DNA of 64,000 nt from Neorhizobium petrolearium (GTDB taxonomy: Bacteria > Pseudomonadota > Alphaproteobacteria > Rhizobiales > Rhizobiaceae), in contig NZ_JAGGJW010000016.1 of the NCBI RefSeq assembly GCF_017873175.1, positions 1-64,000 of the forward strand. Direction: 5' to 3'. The position numbers and the translations under genes were made by a program. Positions 26,103-34,765 of this stretch are shown here, piece by piece (position 1 is the first letter of the stretch; every line of letters begins with the position of its first letter). Below the pieces are notes generated by a model, which ran no database searches, was not told where the DNA came from, and saw only the letters and a program-made list of their open reading frames with translations.

Positions 26103-26130
26103 AAAAGGCCGCCTTCGGGCGGCTTTTTTT
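26103..26130 (+). terminator. Intrinsic terminator
   Basis: GCCGCC TTCG GGCGGC (26108-26123) is followed by seven T. A stable UUCG loop and U-run make a textbook terminator for the small gene upstream. The opposing gene ends 10 bases to the right. Confidence 0.92.
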
Positions 26131-26139
26131 GTTTCCCTA

Positions 26140-26376
26140 TCAGAAAGCAGTGAAGGTGATCGTCGTAAGCGAACGCTCGATGCCGGGAATGGATGCGACC
26201 TTTTCGTTGACGAACCGGCCGATCTCATCGCTGTCCTTGATGTAGATCTTCAGAAGCAGGTCCCAATCGCCGCTGGTGGAATAGAGTTCGGAAACGAGTT
26301 CGGTCTTGTAGATGGCATCGGCGACTTCATAGGTCTTGCCGGGCTTGCAGCGAAGCTGGACGAAAATGGGTTTCAT
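26140..26376 (-). CDS. Stand-alone Lrp/AsnC ligand-binding (RAM) domain protein
   Basis: 78 residues from the ATG at 26376 (MKPIFVQLRCKPGKTYEVA), which has GGAAGA upstream. The frame begins earlier at 26424 but that extension is not family-like. The whole protein is one RAM/ACT-like domain (TSGDWDLLLKIYIKD, GRFVNEKVASIPGIERS), the amino-acid-binding half of Lrp, without the DNA-binding half. Such proteins form oligomeric rings and can bind amino acids or modulate full-length Lrp. It is 54 bases downstream of a LysR gene on the same strand, next to lysine-catabolism genes, so sensing of a related amino acid is plausible. Confidence 0.85.
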   Translation of the reverse strand: MKPIFVQLRCKPGKTYEVADAIYKTELVSELYSTSGDWDLLLKIYIKDSDEIGRFVNEKVASIPGIERSLTTITFTAF

Positions 26377-26430
26377 GGACGTCTTCCCGTCGGTCGGATC
26401 GCCTGCGCGATCAATGATGGACATACCCGA

Positions 26431-27354
26431 CTATTGGCCGATGCGTCCGCCGTTCGCAAGCATATCCTGCTCGACCTCCTGGATGATCCAATCCCGGAAG
26501 GCAGCAAGTGGCGGATAAGTGGCGCGATCGGGCGGGTAGGCAAGGTGGTATTGCCCGGTTTCCATGATCTGCCCTTCCACAGCCGCTACCAACAGCCCCT
26601 GATCCAGTTCCCGGCTGATCAGGAAACGCGGCAGGAGCGCTGCGCCAAGCCCCGCGGCAGCCGCTTCGACCATGGTCATGAACTGGTCAAGCAGCATGCC
26701 ATGCAGCGCATCGAACGGGACCTTGTTTTTCGTGAACCACAACTCCCAGGCATCTGGCCGCGTATTGAGATGCAGGAGCGGCGCCTTCAACACATCCGCC
26801 GGGGTTTTAAGACTATGCCGCTTCTTGAAATCAGGGCTGCAGGCCGGCAGCACTTCTTCTTCCATCAGGAAGGTGAGCGCCGCGCCTGGCCAGCGGGCCG
26901 CGCCGAAATGGATGGCAGCATCGAGCGTATCGAAGCGAAAATCGAACGGCTCCAGCCGGGTGATGAGATTCACCACAATGCCCGGATGCGCATCGAGAAA
27001 ATGCTTGATCCGGGGCGTCAGCCAGCGCGTACCGAAGAACGGCAGGATGGCAAGGTTCAGCGTTCCGCCGGAAGGGTTGGCCTTGAGATTGAGCGAGGCA
27101 TTGGAAATGCGCCTCAACGCCTCCCGCACCTCGCGGGCATAGCCGTCGCCTGCGAGCGTCAGCCGGATCGTCTGCCGTTCGCGCAGGAAAAGCGCCACGC
27201 CGAGCTGATTTTCCAAGGCCGAGATCTGGCGGCTGACGGCACTCTGGGTGAGGCCGAGTTCATTCGCCGCCGCCGTGACGCTGCCGGTACGCGCTGCCGC
27301 TTCAAAAGCCGAAAGCAGCGAAAATGAGGGAAGGAAGCGCCGAGGCGGCAGCAT
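26431..27354 (-). CDS. LysR-type regulator of the adjacent pipecolate/aminoadipate genes
   Basis: 307 residues. N-terminal winged helix-turn-helix (SVTAAANELGLTQSAVSRQISALENQLG, in part, residues about 25-55) and a C-terminal periplasmic-binding-like effector domain of the GcvA-like branch. It is transcribed away from the oxidase/dehydrogenase pair with 99 bases between the start codons, the classic LysR layout, and two palindromes lie in that gap. It most likely activates these genes in response to a lysine-pathway intermediate. The effector is inferred. Confidence 0.88.
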   Translation of the reverse strand: MLPPRRFLPSFSLLSAFEAAARTGSVTAAANELGLTQSAVSRQISALENQLGVALFLRERQTIRLTLAGDGYAREVREALRRISNASLNLKANPSGGTLNLAILPFFGTRWLTPRIKHFLDAHPGIVVNLITRLEPFDFRFDTLDAAIHFGAARWPGAALTFLMEEEVLPACSPDFKKRHSLKTPADVLKAPLLHLNTRPDAWELWFTKNKVPFDALHGMLLDQFMTMVEAAAAGLGAALLPRFLISRELDQGLLVAAVEGQIMETGQYHLAYPPDRATYPPLAAFRDWIIQEVEQDMLANGGRIGQ

Positions 27355-27403
27355 GTCATTCCTCCAGCGAATGACCTGTTGAGAACATGTCGATATTCAT
27401 CGA
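27355..27403. promoter_or_regulatory. Candidate LysR-type binding sites
   Basis: GTCATTC-N7-GAATGAC (27355-27375) is a perfect 7-base inverted repeat. TCGAT-N4-ATCGA (27390-27403) is a second palindrome. Both lie between the divergent LysR and oxidase genes, as expected for recognition and activation sites. Confidence 0.5.
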
Positions 27404-27453
27404 TAACAGCTCTCTGTAAAGAGGGGGTGAGTGACGCCTCCGGACAATCCATC

Positions 27454-28737
27454 ATGCTGAACGATCCCCGCTCTCACGGCCTCTGGGAAAAGACCGCGCC
27501 CTATCCGCCCCTTACGCCACGGCTGGAAGAAGCCGTCTCCACCGACGTGGCGATTGTCGGTGGCGGCTATACCGGCCTCTCGGCTGCGCTGCATCTGGCC
27601 GAGGCTGGAGTGAATGTCCGGCTGCTCGAGGCAACCGAGATCGGTTTTGGCGGTGCGGGTCGCAATGTCGGCCTTATCAATGCCGGCATGTGGGTCATGC
27701 CGGACGACTTTTTGAAGGAACTCGGGCCTGCCTATGGCGACAAGGCGCTCGAACTGCTTGGCAACGGTCCCTACCTCGTTCGGGAACTGATCGAGAGGCA
27801 CGGCATCGCCTGCGAACTGGAAAAGAACGGTACATTGCATTGCGCCGTAGGCCCGGACGGTATGAAGGAGCTGGAGGAACGCGCCCGGCAATGGCAGAAA
27901 CGCGGCGCGCCGGTGACCCTGCTCGATGCTACTGAGACGGAACGGCGCATCGGTACGAAAGCCTATGCCGGATCGCTCCTCGATATGCGCGCCGGCACGC
28001 TGCAACCGCTCGCCTATGTGCGGGGATTGGCGCATGCGGCGGTGAAAGCCGGTGCGAAGCTCCATACCGGCAGTGCCGTCATCAAAACCGGCGAGGCGAA
28101 TGGCAAGAAGATCCTCAAGACTGAACGGGGTGAGGTATCTGCCGATTGGATCATCGTGGCGACCGACGCCTACAGCACCGGCCCCTGGGAACAGGTGCGC
28201 CGTGAGCAGGTGCATCTGCCCTATTTCAATCTCGCTACCACGCCGCTCAGTGACAGTCTTCGCCGCTCCATTCTGCCCGGCCGCGAAGGCTGCTGGGACA
28301 CCAGGGAAATCCTCTCCTCCTTCCGCATGGATCAGGCCGGCCGGCTGGTCTTCGGCTCGGTCGGCGCGTTGCGCGGCACCGGTATCGCCGTTCACAAAGC
28401 ATGGGCGAAGCGCTCGCTTGCACGCCTCTTCCCACAGATTGGCGAGGTGGAGTTCGAAGCGGAATGGTACGGTCAGATCGGCATGACCGACAATGCACTG
28501 CCGCGTTTCCACAAATTCAACCACAACGTGATCGGTTTTTCCGGCTACAATGGCCGCGGCATCGCGCCCGGCACCACTTTCGGAAAACTGCTTGCCCGGC
28601 ATATTCTCGGCGAGGTTTCCGAAGCCGACCTCCCACTGCCGCTGACCGAACCGAAAGAACCGGGCTTTCGCGCGCTGAAGGAAGCCTATTACGAGGCGGG
28701 CGCGCAAATCGCCCATTTCGCCGGCGAACGCTTCTGA
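27454..28737 (+). CDS. amaA: FAD-dependent amino acid oxidase, probable L-pipecolate oxidase
   Basis: 427 residues of the DAO/DadA family. The dinucleotide-binding motif is at about residues 30-55 (VAIVGGGYTGLSAALHLAEAG), followed by EIGFGGAGRNVGLINAG, a typical flavin region, and GYNGRGIAPGTTFGKLLA near the end. The next gene encodes an antiquitin-type dehydrogenase. The pair matches amaA-amaB of Pseudomonas putida, where AmaA oxidises L-pipecolate to piperideine-6-carboxylate. A related role on gamma-glutamylputrescine is possible for this family, but the neighbour argues for pipecolate. I chose the ATG at 27454. In-frame codons reach back to 27379, and a GTG a few codons upstream cannot be excluded. 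Confidence 0.78.
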   Translation: MLNDPRSHGLWEKTAPYPPLTPRLEEAVSTDVAIVGGGYTGLSAALHLAEAGVNVRLLEATEIGFGGAGRNVGLINAGMWVMPDDFLKELGPAYGDKALELLGNGPYLVRELIERHGIACELEKNGTLHCAVGPDGMKELEERARQWQKRGAPVTLLDATETERRIGTKAYAGSLLDMRAGTLQPLAYVRGLAHAAVKAGAKLHTGSAVIKTGEANGKKILKTERGEVSADWIIVATDAYSTGPWEQVRREQVHLPYFNLATTPLSDSLRRSILPGREGCWDTREILSSFRMDQAGRLVFGSVGALRGTGIAVHKAWAKRSLARLFPQIGEVEFEAEWYGQIGMTDNALPRFHKFNHNVIGFSGYNGRGIAPGTTFGKLLARHILGEVSEADLPLPLTEPKEPGFRALKEAYYEAGAQIAHFAGERF

Positions 28738-28793
28738 TTGCCAAACCGCCGCCGATTTCTAAGATTGACCGAAATTCGATTCCGGAGACTGAC

Positions 28794-30335
28794 ATGACCC
28801 TTGCCACTCTCGATCTCGCTGCTGAGGTAAAAACCATCTTGGGCGATCTCGGCGTAAAAGCCGAAAATTATACCGGCGGCACCCTTGCCGTCCGTTCGCC
28901 GATCACCGGCGCCGAAATCGGCAAGCTGCCGGAAGAGACACCTGCCAGCGCAAGACAAGCCATCGAAGCCGCCCATAAGGCTTTCCTCGAATGGCGGCTG
29001 GTGCCGGCTCCGAAGCGCGGCGAGCTGATACGTCTCCTCGGCGAGGAATTGCGCGCAACCAAGACCGCGCTGGGCCGGCTGGTTTCGATCGAGGTCGGCA
29101 AGGTGATTTCCGAAGGCCTGGGCGAAGTGCAGGAAATGATCGACATTTGCGATTTCGCGGTCGGCCTCTCCCGCCAGCTCTACGGCCTCACTATCGCCAC
29201 CGAACGCGCCGACCACCGCATGATGGAAACCTGGCATCCGCTGGGCGCGATCGGCATCATTTCCGCCTTCAACTTCCCCGTCGCCGTCTGGTCCTGGAAC
29301 GCGGCGCTCGCCATCGTCTGCGGCAATTCCACCGTCTGGAAACCGTCGGAGAAGACACCATTGACGGCGCTCGCCACCCAGGCGATCTTCGACAGGGCGC
29401 TGACCCGTTATGTCGCCGAAGGCTACACCGCGCCGAAGAACCTTTCGACCGTGCTGATCGGCGGCCGCGAGATCGGCGAGATTCTCGTCGACCATGAGAA
29501 AGTGCCGCTCGTCTCCGCCACCGGCTCGACTGCTATGGGCCGCACGGTCGGCCCGCGGCTGGCGCAGCGTTTCGCCCGCTCGATCCTCGAACTTGGCGGC
29601 AACAATGCCGCGATCGTCGCCCCGACGGCCGATCTCGACCTGACGCTCCGCGGCGTCGCTTTCGCCGCCATGGGTACGGCCGGCCAGCGCTGTACGACGC
29701 TGCGCCGTCTCTTCGTGCATGACAGCGTCTACGACGCGCTGGTGCCTCGCCTGACGAAGGCCTATCAGTCCGTCACGATCGGCAGTCCGCTGGAGAACGG
29801 CACACTCGTCGGCCCGCTGATCGACAAGGCGGCCTATGAGAAGATGCAGAAGGCGCTGGAAGCGGCGAAATCCGAAGGCGGCAAGGTGACCGGAGGCGAG
29901 CGCGTCCTCGGGAACGAGGCGGTCGACGCCTATTACGTCCGCCCCGCGATCGTGGAAATGCCGGCCCAGACGGGTCCGGTCAAGGACGAGACTTTCGCGC
30001 CGATTCTCTATGTGATGAAATATTCGAGTTTCGAAGAGGCACTGGACCTGCATAACGATGTGCCGCAGGGTCTCTCCTCCTCGATCTTCACCAATGACAT
30101 GCGCGAGGCCGAGACCTTCGTTTCCGCCCGCGGTTCGGATTGCGGCATCGCCAACGTCAATATCGGTCCCTCAGGCGCCGAGATCGGTGGTGCCTTCGGT
30201 GGTGAAAAAGAAACCGGCGGTGGCCGCGAATCCGGCTCCGATGCCTGGAAGGCCTATATGCGCCGCGCCACCAACACGCTGAACTATGGCCGCACCCTGC
30301 CGCTGGCGCAGGGGGTCAAGTTCGACATCGAGTGA
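28794..30335 (+). CDS. amaB: L-aminoadipate-semialdehyde (piperideine-6-carboxylate) dehydrogenase, ALDH7 family
   Basis: 513 residues. ELGGNNAAIVAPTADLDL gives the general base Glu266 and GTAGQRCTTLRR gives the catalytic Cys300. The Asn-Asn after ELGG and the GQRCTT context are signatures of the ALDH7/antiquitin group, which oxidises aminoadipate semialdehyde to 2-aminoadipate with NAD in lysine degradation. The ATG at 28794 starts the family sequence. The same frame is open from 28401 only because it shadows the preceding gene. It lies 56 bases after the oxidase gene, so the two should form one operon under LysR control. Confidence 0.9.
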   Translation: MTLATLDLAAEVKTILGDLGVKAENYTGGTLAVRSPITGAEIGKLPEETPASARQAIEAAHKAFLEWRLVPAPKRGELIRLLGEELRATKTALGRLVSIEVGKVISEGLGEVQEMIDICDFAVGLSRQLYGLTIATERADHRMMETWHPLGAIGIISAFNFPVAVWSWNAALAIVCGNSTVWKPSEKTPLTALATQAIFDRALTRYVAEGYTAPKNLSTVLIGGREIGEILVDHEKVPLVSATGSTAMGRTVGPRLAQRFARSILELGGNNAAIVAPTADLDLTLRGVAFAAMGTAGQRCTTLRRLFVHDSVYDALVPRLTKAYQSVTIGSPLENGTLVGPLIDKAAYEKMQKALEAAKSEGGKVTGGERVLGNEAVDAYYVRPAIVEMPAQTGPVKDETFAPILYVMKYSSFEEALDLHNDVPQGLSSSIFTNDMREAETFVSARGSDCGIANVNIGPSGAEIGGAFGGEKETGGGRESGSDAWKAYMRRATNTLNYGRTLPLAQGVKFDIE

Positions 30336-30339
30336 ACCC

Positions 30340-31347
30340 ATGGCCGCGCCCCTGAACCTCTTGACCGACATTGAAGGTGTGGCCGTCGGCCATGCCACCG
30401 ATCTTGCGCTGGGTTCAGGCGTGACGGCGATCGTCTTCGACGAACCGGCAGTCGCTTCCGGCTCGGTGCTCGGTGGCGCGCCGGGCGGTCGGGATACTGC
30501 ACTGCTCGACCCGTCGATGACCGTTCAGGCGGTCGACGCCTTCGTGCTGTCCGGCGGTTCGGCCTTCGGACTGGACGCGGCGGGCGGAGTGCAGGCGGGG
30601 CTTCGTGAAATCGGCCGTGGCTTCCAGGTCGGCAACGTCCGTGTACCGATCGTACCGCAGGCAATCCTGATGGATCTCCTGAACGGCGGCAACAAGGACT
30701 GGGGTCGGCATTCTCCCTATCGGGAGATGGGCTACGACGCCTTCAAGGCCACTGCGAAAGGCGCTTTTACGCTCGGAACTATAGGAGCCGGCACGGGTGC
30801 CTCAACCGCGACATTCAAAGGTGGGCTCGGTTCGGCGAGCGCAAGAACCTCAGCCGGCCACACGATCGCGGCCCTGCTCGCGGTCAACGCCATGGGCTCC
30901 GCGACTGTCGCCGGAGGCCCGCATTTCTGGGCAGCTCCGTTTGAACAGAACGAGGAGTTCGGCGGCTTCGGCCTGCCGCAAAAGTTCACCGAAAGCCATT
31001 CGGCCCTGCGGCTCAAAGGCGTCAACCTGAAGGCCACGACGATCGGCGTCGTAGTGACCGATGCCGTCCTGACGAAAGCGCAGGCGCATCGGCTTTCGAT
31101 CATGGCGCATGACGGATTGGCGCGCGCCGTTCTGCCGGCGCACCTGCCAGGCGATGGCGACACGATCTTTTCCGCCGCGACGGGGACAAAACCGCTGGAC
31201 GACATGACGGCCTTTGCCGAACTCTGCCATCTCGCAACGATCGTGACCGCCCGAGCAGTGGCCCGCGGTGTCTATGAGGCAACCGCCTTACCCGTGCTCA
31301 AGGCACAGGCCGCATGGCGCGACAAATTCGATTCGCCGGCTAAATAG
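30340..31347 (+). CDS. P1 family peptidase (DmpA-type N-terminal-nucleophile aminopeptidase)
   Basis: 335 residues. The family is autoprocessed between Gly and Ser, and the new N-terminal serine is the nucleophile. NAMGSATVAGGPHFW contains that Gly-Ser. Other signatures are GAPGGRDTALLDP, FVLSGGSAFGLDAAGGVQ and GTGASTATFKGG. It starts 4 bases after the dehydrogenase stop and so belongs to the same operon. DmpA enzymes cleave N-terminal D-amino acids, beta-amino acids or amides. A link with pipecolate or lysine amides is possible but unproven. Its last 8 bases overlap the opposing cobC. Confidence 0.88.
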   Translation: MAAPLNLLTDIEGVAVGHATDLALGSGVTAIVFDEPAVASGSVLGGAPGGRDTALLDPSMTVQAVDAFVLSGGSAFGLDAAGGVQAGLREIGRGFQVGNVRVPIVPQAILMDLLNGGNKDWGRHSPYREMGYDAFKATAKGAFTLGTIGAGTGASTATFKGGLGSASARTSAGHTIAALLAVNAMGSATVAGGPHFWAAPFEQNEEFGGFGLPQKFTESHSALRLKGVNLKATTIGVVVTDAVLTKAQAHRLSIMAHDGLARAVLPAHLPGDGDTIFSAATGTKPLDDMTAFAELCHLATIVTARAVARGVYEATALPVLKAQAAWRDKFDSPAK

Positions 31348-32356
31348 TTTTCAGAGCGTCTTCCAGTCTTCGCCAGCCATTTTTGTCGGGAAGCCCTATC
31401 CTGAGATCATCCGGCCGTTCTTCGAAGCGGCGAGTGACGATGCCGCGCTCACCCAAATGCCGGAAAATCGCCTGCGCGCGCGCGTCCCGAACGAAGCGGA
31501 ATAGCGATGTACCGCCGAAGACCGGAATGCCAGCGCCAATCAGGAGGATATCAAGATTCGTGGCATCATCGCGCAATCGTTGTCGCATCATCGCCTGCCA
31601 CCGACCGTCGGCCAGCGCTTCGCTGGCAATATGCAACGCCGGACCGGAAACGGCCCAAGGGCCGAGCTGGCCCTCGATCCTTCGGGCGATATCCGGACGA
31701 GAGATCGCAAAACCGAGCCTCAGGCCCGCCATGCCGTAAAATTTGCCAAAGGACCGCAGCACGATAAGTCCGCCGGCATCGACCGCATCCGCTGCGCTCG
31801 CGGCTTCCGAGACGTCAACGAAGGCTTCATCGACGACCAGCAATCCGCCTTTTGCTCGCATGATGGCTGCAAGCGCCAGAAGATCACTCTTCGAGACGAT
31901 TCGGCCGGTCGGATTGTTGGGATTGACGATGACGGCAAGATCTGCGGAAGCTAGCCGATCCAGATCGTCGGTTTCGGTCACCTCAAAACCGGCCATCCGC
32001 GCAGCGCGGGCGTGTTCGGCATAGGTCGGAGAAAGGATCGTAGCCTTCCCGCCTTGCCCAAGCAGGCTCGCGAGGATCGGCAACAGGATCTGCGTGCCCG
32101 GCCCCGCCGCCATATGGGCAGCCGAGGGCGCGCCATAGGCTTCCGCTGCGATCGCCTTCAGCCTTTCTGCCAGTGCGGGGTCCGGCAGGCGTGCAAAGGC
32201 ATTGTCGGGCAAAGGGGAATGCGGATAGGAATAAGGATTGATACCGGTGGAAAGATCGATCCAGGGTTCGGGCGCGTGCGGAAACAGCGCCCGTGCACGG
32301 GACAGATTGCCGCCATGCGCTATCGGACCACCAATCTCAGATGCAGTCACCGGCAT
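31340..32356 (-). CDS. cobC: L-threonine-O-3-phosphate decarboxylase (cobalamin aminopropanol arm)
   Basis: 338 residues of the class I/II PLP aminotransferase fold, giving (R)-1-amino-2-propanol phosphate for the nucleotide loop of vitamin B12. PLP residues are visible: NPNNPTGR, VVDEAF and LRSFGKFYGMAGLRLGF, with the Schiff-base lysine at about 205. The start at 32356 (MPVTASEIGG) fits the family, and its ATG overlaps the ATG of the divergent cobD inside the 4-base palindrome CATG. AGAAGGA upstream on the reverse strand is a possible ribosome site. An ATG at 32395 would lengthen it by 13 residues. No riboswitch precedes it. Confidence 0.9.
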   Translation of the reverse strand: MPVTASEIGGPIAHGGNLSRARALFPHAPEPWIDLSTGINPYSYPHSPLPDNAFARLPDPALAERLKAIAAEAYGAPSAAHMAAGPGTQILLPILASLLGQGGKATILSPTYAEHARAARMAGFEVTETDDLDRLASADLAVIVNPNNPTGRIVSKSDLLALAAIMRAKGGLLVVDEAFVDVSEAASAADAVDAGGLIVLRSFGKFYGMAGLRLGFAISRPDIARRIEGQLGPWAVSGPALHIASEALADGRWQAMMRQRLRDDATNLDILLIGAGIPVFGGTSLFRFVRDARAQAIFRHLGERGIVTRRFEERPDDLRIGLPDKNGWRRLEDALKTI

Positions 32357-33320
32357 GTTCCTTCTCGCATTTTTCGCCCTGATCATAGAGCGCATCTTCG
32401 GTTATCCAGACTGGTTGTTCCGGGTGATCGGCCACCCGGTCACCTGGATGGGCTGGCTGATATCCCGTCTCGATAACGATTGGAACCGCGAGGCCGATGA
32501 TTCCGCCACGCGCAAGCGCATGGGCGTGCTTGTTCTGTCGATGCTGCTCGGCGTGACAATCGCCGTGGCGCTGGTGATCGAATACGGACTTCTGACAATC
32601 CCCCTGGGAGCGGCTCTGCTGTGTCTGATAGCCGCCAGCCTGCCGGCTCAGAAAAGCCTTGAAAAGCATGTCGAAGCGGTTGCCGACGCGATGAAGGATG
32701 GCGGGCTCCAAGCCGGGCGCAAGGCCGTCTCGATGATCGTCGGCCGCGATCCGGAAAAGCTCGATGAGGCCGCCGTCTGCCGTGCAGCGATCGAAAGCCT
32801 GGCGGAGAATTTTTCCGATGGCGTCGTGGCGCCGGCTTTCTGGATGGGCGTCGGCGGCCTCGCGGGCGGTGCGGCCTACAAGGCAGCCAATACCGCCGAC
32901 AGCATGATCGGCCACCGCAATCCGCGACACGAAGCCTTCGGCTGGGCGGCCGCACGTTTCGACGACCTCATTAATCTGCCGGCCTCGCGGCTGAGTGCGT
33001 TTCTGTTCGTGCTGGCGGCTTTTTTCGTCGACAAGGCTTCGCCTAGGAATGCGATCAAGGCCATCTTCCGCGACGCACGCCACCATCGCTCTCCGAATGC
33101 CGGTTGGCCGGAAGCGGCGATGGCCGGCGCACTCGGCATAGCGCTTGCAGGGCCGCGGAGCTATGGCGGGCAGATGATCGAGGCGCGTTTTATGGGCGAA
33201 GGCGGGCGCTCGGAACTTACCCAAGACGATATCCGCCGTGCGCTGAAACTCGCCCGCGTCGCGGACGCGCTCCTTATCGGCCTTTTCGGCTTCCTGGCAT
33301 GGGTCATCTGGCAAGCGTGA
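32355..33320 (+). CDS. cobD: Adenosylcobinamide-phosphate synthase (CbiB-type)
   Basis: 321 residues, an integral inner-membrane protein that attaches aminopropanol (phosphate) to adenosylcobyric acid. It begins MFLLAFFALIIERIFGYPDWLFRVIGHPVTWMG, in which the ERIFGYPxxxxRxIGHPVxWMG phrase is the family signature. SMIVGRDPEKLDEA, ESLAENFSDGVVAPAFW and AANTADSMIGHRNPRHEAFGWAAARFDDLIN (in part) follow, with four or five membrane segments. The ATG at 32355 overlaps the cobC start on the other strand. The frame also opens at 32238 but only inside cobC. Its 3' end overlaps cobQ by 17 bases. Confidence 0.92.
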   Translation: MFLLAFFALIIERIFGYPDWLFRVIGHPVTWMGWLISRLDNDWNREADDSATRKRMGVLVLSMLLGVTIAVALVIEYGLLTIPLGAALLCLIAASLPAQKSLEKHVEAVADAMKDGGLQAGRKAVSMIVGRDPEKLDEAAVCRAAIESLAENFSDGVVAPAFWMGVGGLAGGAAYKAANTADSMIGHRNPRHEAFGWAAARFDDLINLPASRLSAFLFVLAAFFVDKASPRNAIKAIFRDARHHRSPNAGWPEAAMAGALGIALAGPRSYGGQMIEARFMGEGGRSELTQDDIRRALKLARVADALLIGLFGFLAWVIWQA

Positions 33321-34761
33321 GCAATCCATCGAGATCGAGATGCCGTTCCATATGGGCGGCCAGCCGGTCGAGCACATTATCCACCCCGGCCTGATAATCC
33401 AGGACCGACGCCGCGCCGCCAAGCCGTGTCAACCAGACCGACCTCTGCCGGTCATCCGAAAAAAGCCCATGAAGGTAGGTGCCCCAAACCCGGCCATCCG
33501 CCGATATCGCACCATCCGGGTTACTGTCGATCACCGAGAACGGGCGTCGACAATCGGCCCCGGACGTCCGGCCGATATGCATCTCATAGCCGGATAAAGG
33601 AACTCCATCGAAGCTTTCGCCCGAAACTGCTTCCAGGCGCTTATCGGTGGACAAGACGGTCTCGACATCCAGCAGGCCAAGCCCTTCGACCGAAGCGGGT
33701 GATCCTTCGATGCCATCCGGATCGGAGATCCGTTTGCCCAGCATCTGATAACCGCCGCAAAGGCCGAGTACGCGCCCACCGCGACGAACGTGAGCAGCGA
33801 TATCCAAATCGAAACCGGACTCGCGAAGCGCAGCCAGATCGGAGACGGTCGCTTTCGAGCCGACCAGCAGCACGAGGTCGCAATCCCCCGGAATGGCCGC
33901 GCCGCGCCTGACACGGATGAGATCGACCTCCGGCTCCGCTTCCAGCGGGTCAAGATCGTCGAAATTGGAGATATGCGGCAGGATCGGCACTGCGATGCGG
34001 ATTCTCGCGCCGGACTTGCGAGCGAAGGACTGGTTGAGCCCGAGCGCATCCTCCGCCGGCAGAAGCGCTGCATCAGCGAAATGCGGCAAAAGCCCGATCG
34101 ATCGCCAGCCGGTCAGTTCTTCAATCATCCGCATGCCTTCGGCAAACAAGGCCGGATCGCCCCGGAACCGGTTGACGATGAACCCGCGGATCATCGCCGC
34201 ATCTTCGGGATCGAGCACAAGTTTCGTGCCGGCAAGGCTGGCAATCACGCCGCCGCGGTCGATATCGCCGATCAGCACGACGGGCACATCCGCCGCCCGA
34301 GCAAACCCCATATTGGCAATGTCATTGCGGCGGAGATTGATTTCCGAAGCGCTACCGGCGCCTTCCACCAGCACCAGATCGGCCTGGTTGCGGAGAAGGT
34401 CGAAACTTTCCTGCACCCGCGGCATCAGTTTCCGCTTGAGGCCCTGGTATTCGGCGGCCTTGGCATTGCCTTCGACCTTGCCCTGCACCACGACCTGCGC
34501 GCCGACGTCGCTCTGAGGCTTCAGAAGCACAGGATTCATATGTACGCTGAGCGGTACGCCGGCCGCACGCGCCTGCAAGGCCTGCGCCCGTCCGATCTCG
34601 CCGCCATCCGCCGTGACTGCCGCGTTGTTCGACATATTCTGCGGCTTGAAGGGCATGATTTTCAGCCCGCGCAGCGTAAAGGCGCGGGCGAGCCCGGCCA
34701 CCACCAGCGACTTGCCCACATCCGAACCCGTACCCTGAAACATCAGCGCGCGAGCGGTCAT
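33304..34761 (-). CDS. cobQ: Cobyric acid synthase
   Basis: 485 residues. It amidates adenosylcobyrinic acid a,c-diamide at b, d, e and g, using glutamine and ATP. The N-terminal dethiobiotin-synthetase-like ATPase has QGTGSDVGKSLVVAGLAR and FKPQNMSNNAAVT. The C-terminal class I glutamine amidotransferase has the nucleophile Cys in GLCGGYQMLGKRI and its His in TYLHGLF. It is fourth in the reverse operon cbtB-cbtA-cobO-cobQ, 4 bases after cobO, and should respond to the riboswitch in front of cbtB. Confidence 0.97.
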   Translation of the reverse strand: MTARALMFQGTGSDVGKSLVVAGLARAFTLRGLKIMPFKPQNMSNNAAVTADGGEIGRAQALQARAAGVPLSVHMNPVLLKPQSDVGAQVVVQGKVEGNAKAAEYQGLKRKLMPRVQESFDLLRNQADLVLVEGAGSASEINLRRNDIANMGFARAADVPVVLIGDIDRGGVIASLAGTKLVLDPEDAAMIRGFIVNRFRGDPALFAEGMRMIEELTGWRSIGLLPHFADAALLPAEDALGLNQSFARKSGARIRIAVPILPHISNFDDLDPLEAEPEVDLIRVRRGAAIPGDCDLVLLVGSKATVSDLAALRESGFDLDIAAHVRRGGRVLGLCGGYQMLGKRISDPDGIEGSPASVEGLGLLDVETVLSTDKRLEAVSGESFDGVPLSGYEMHIGRTSGADCRRPFSVIDSNPDGAISADGRVWGTYLHGLFSDDRQRSVWLTRLGGAASVLDYQAGVDNVLDRLAAHMERHLDLDGLLTLAR

Positions 34762-34765
34762 GCCG

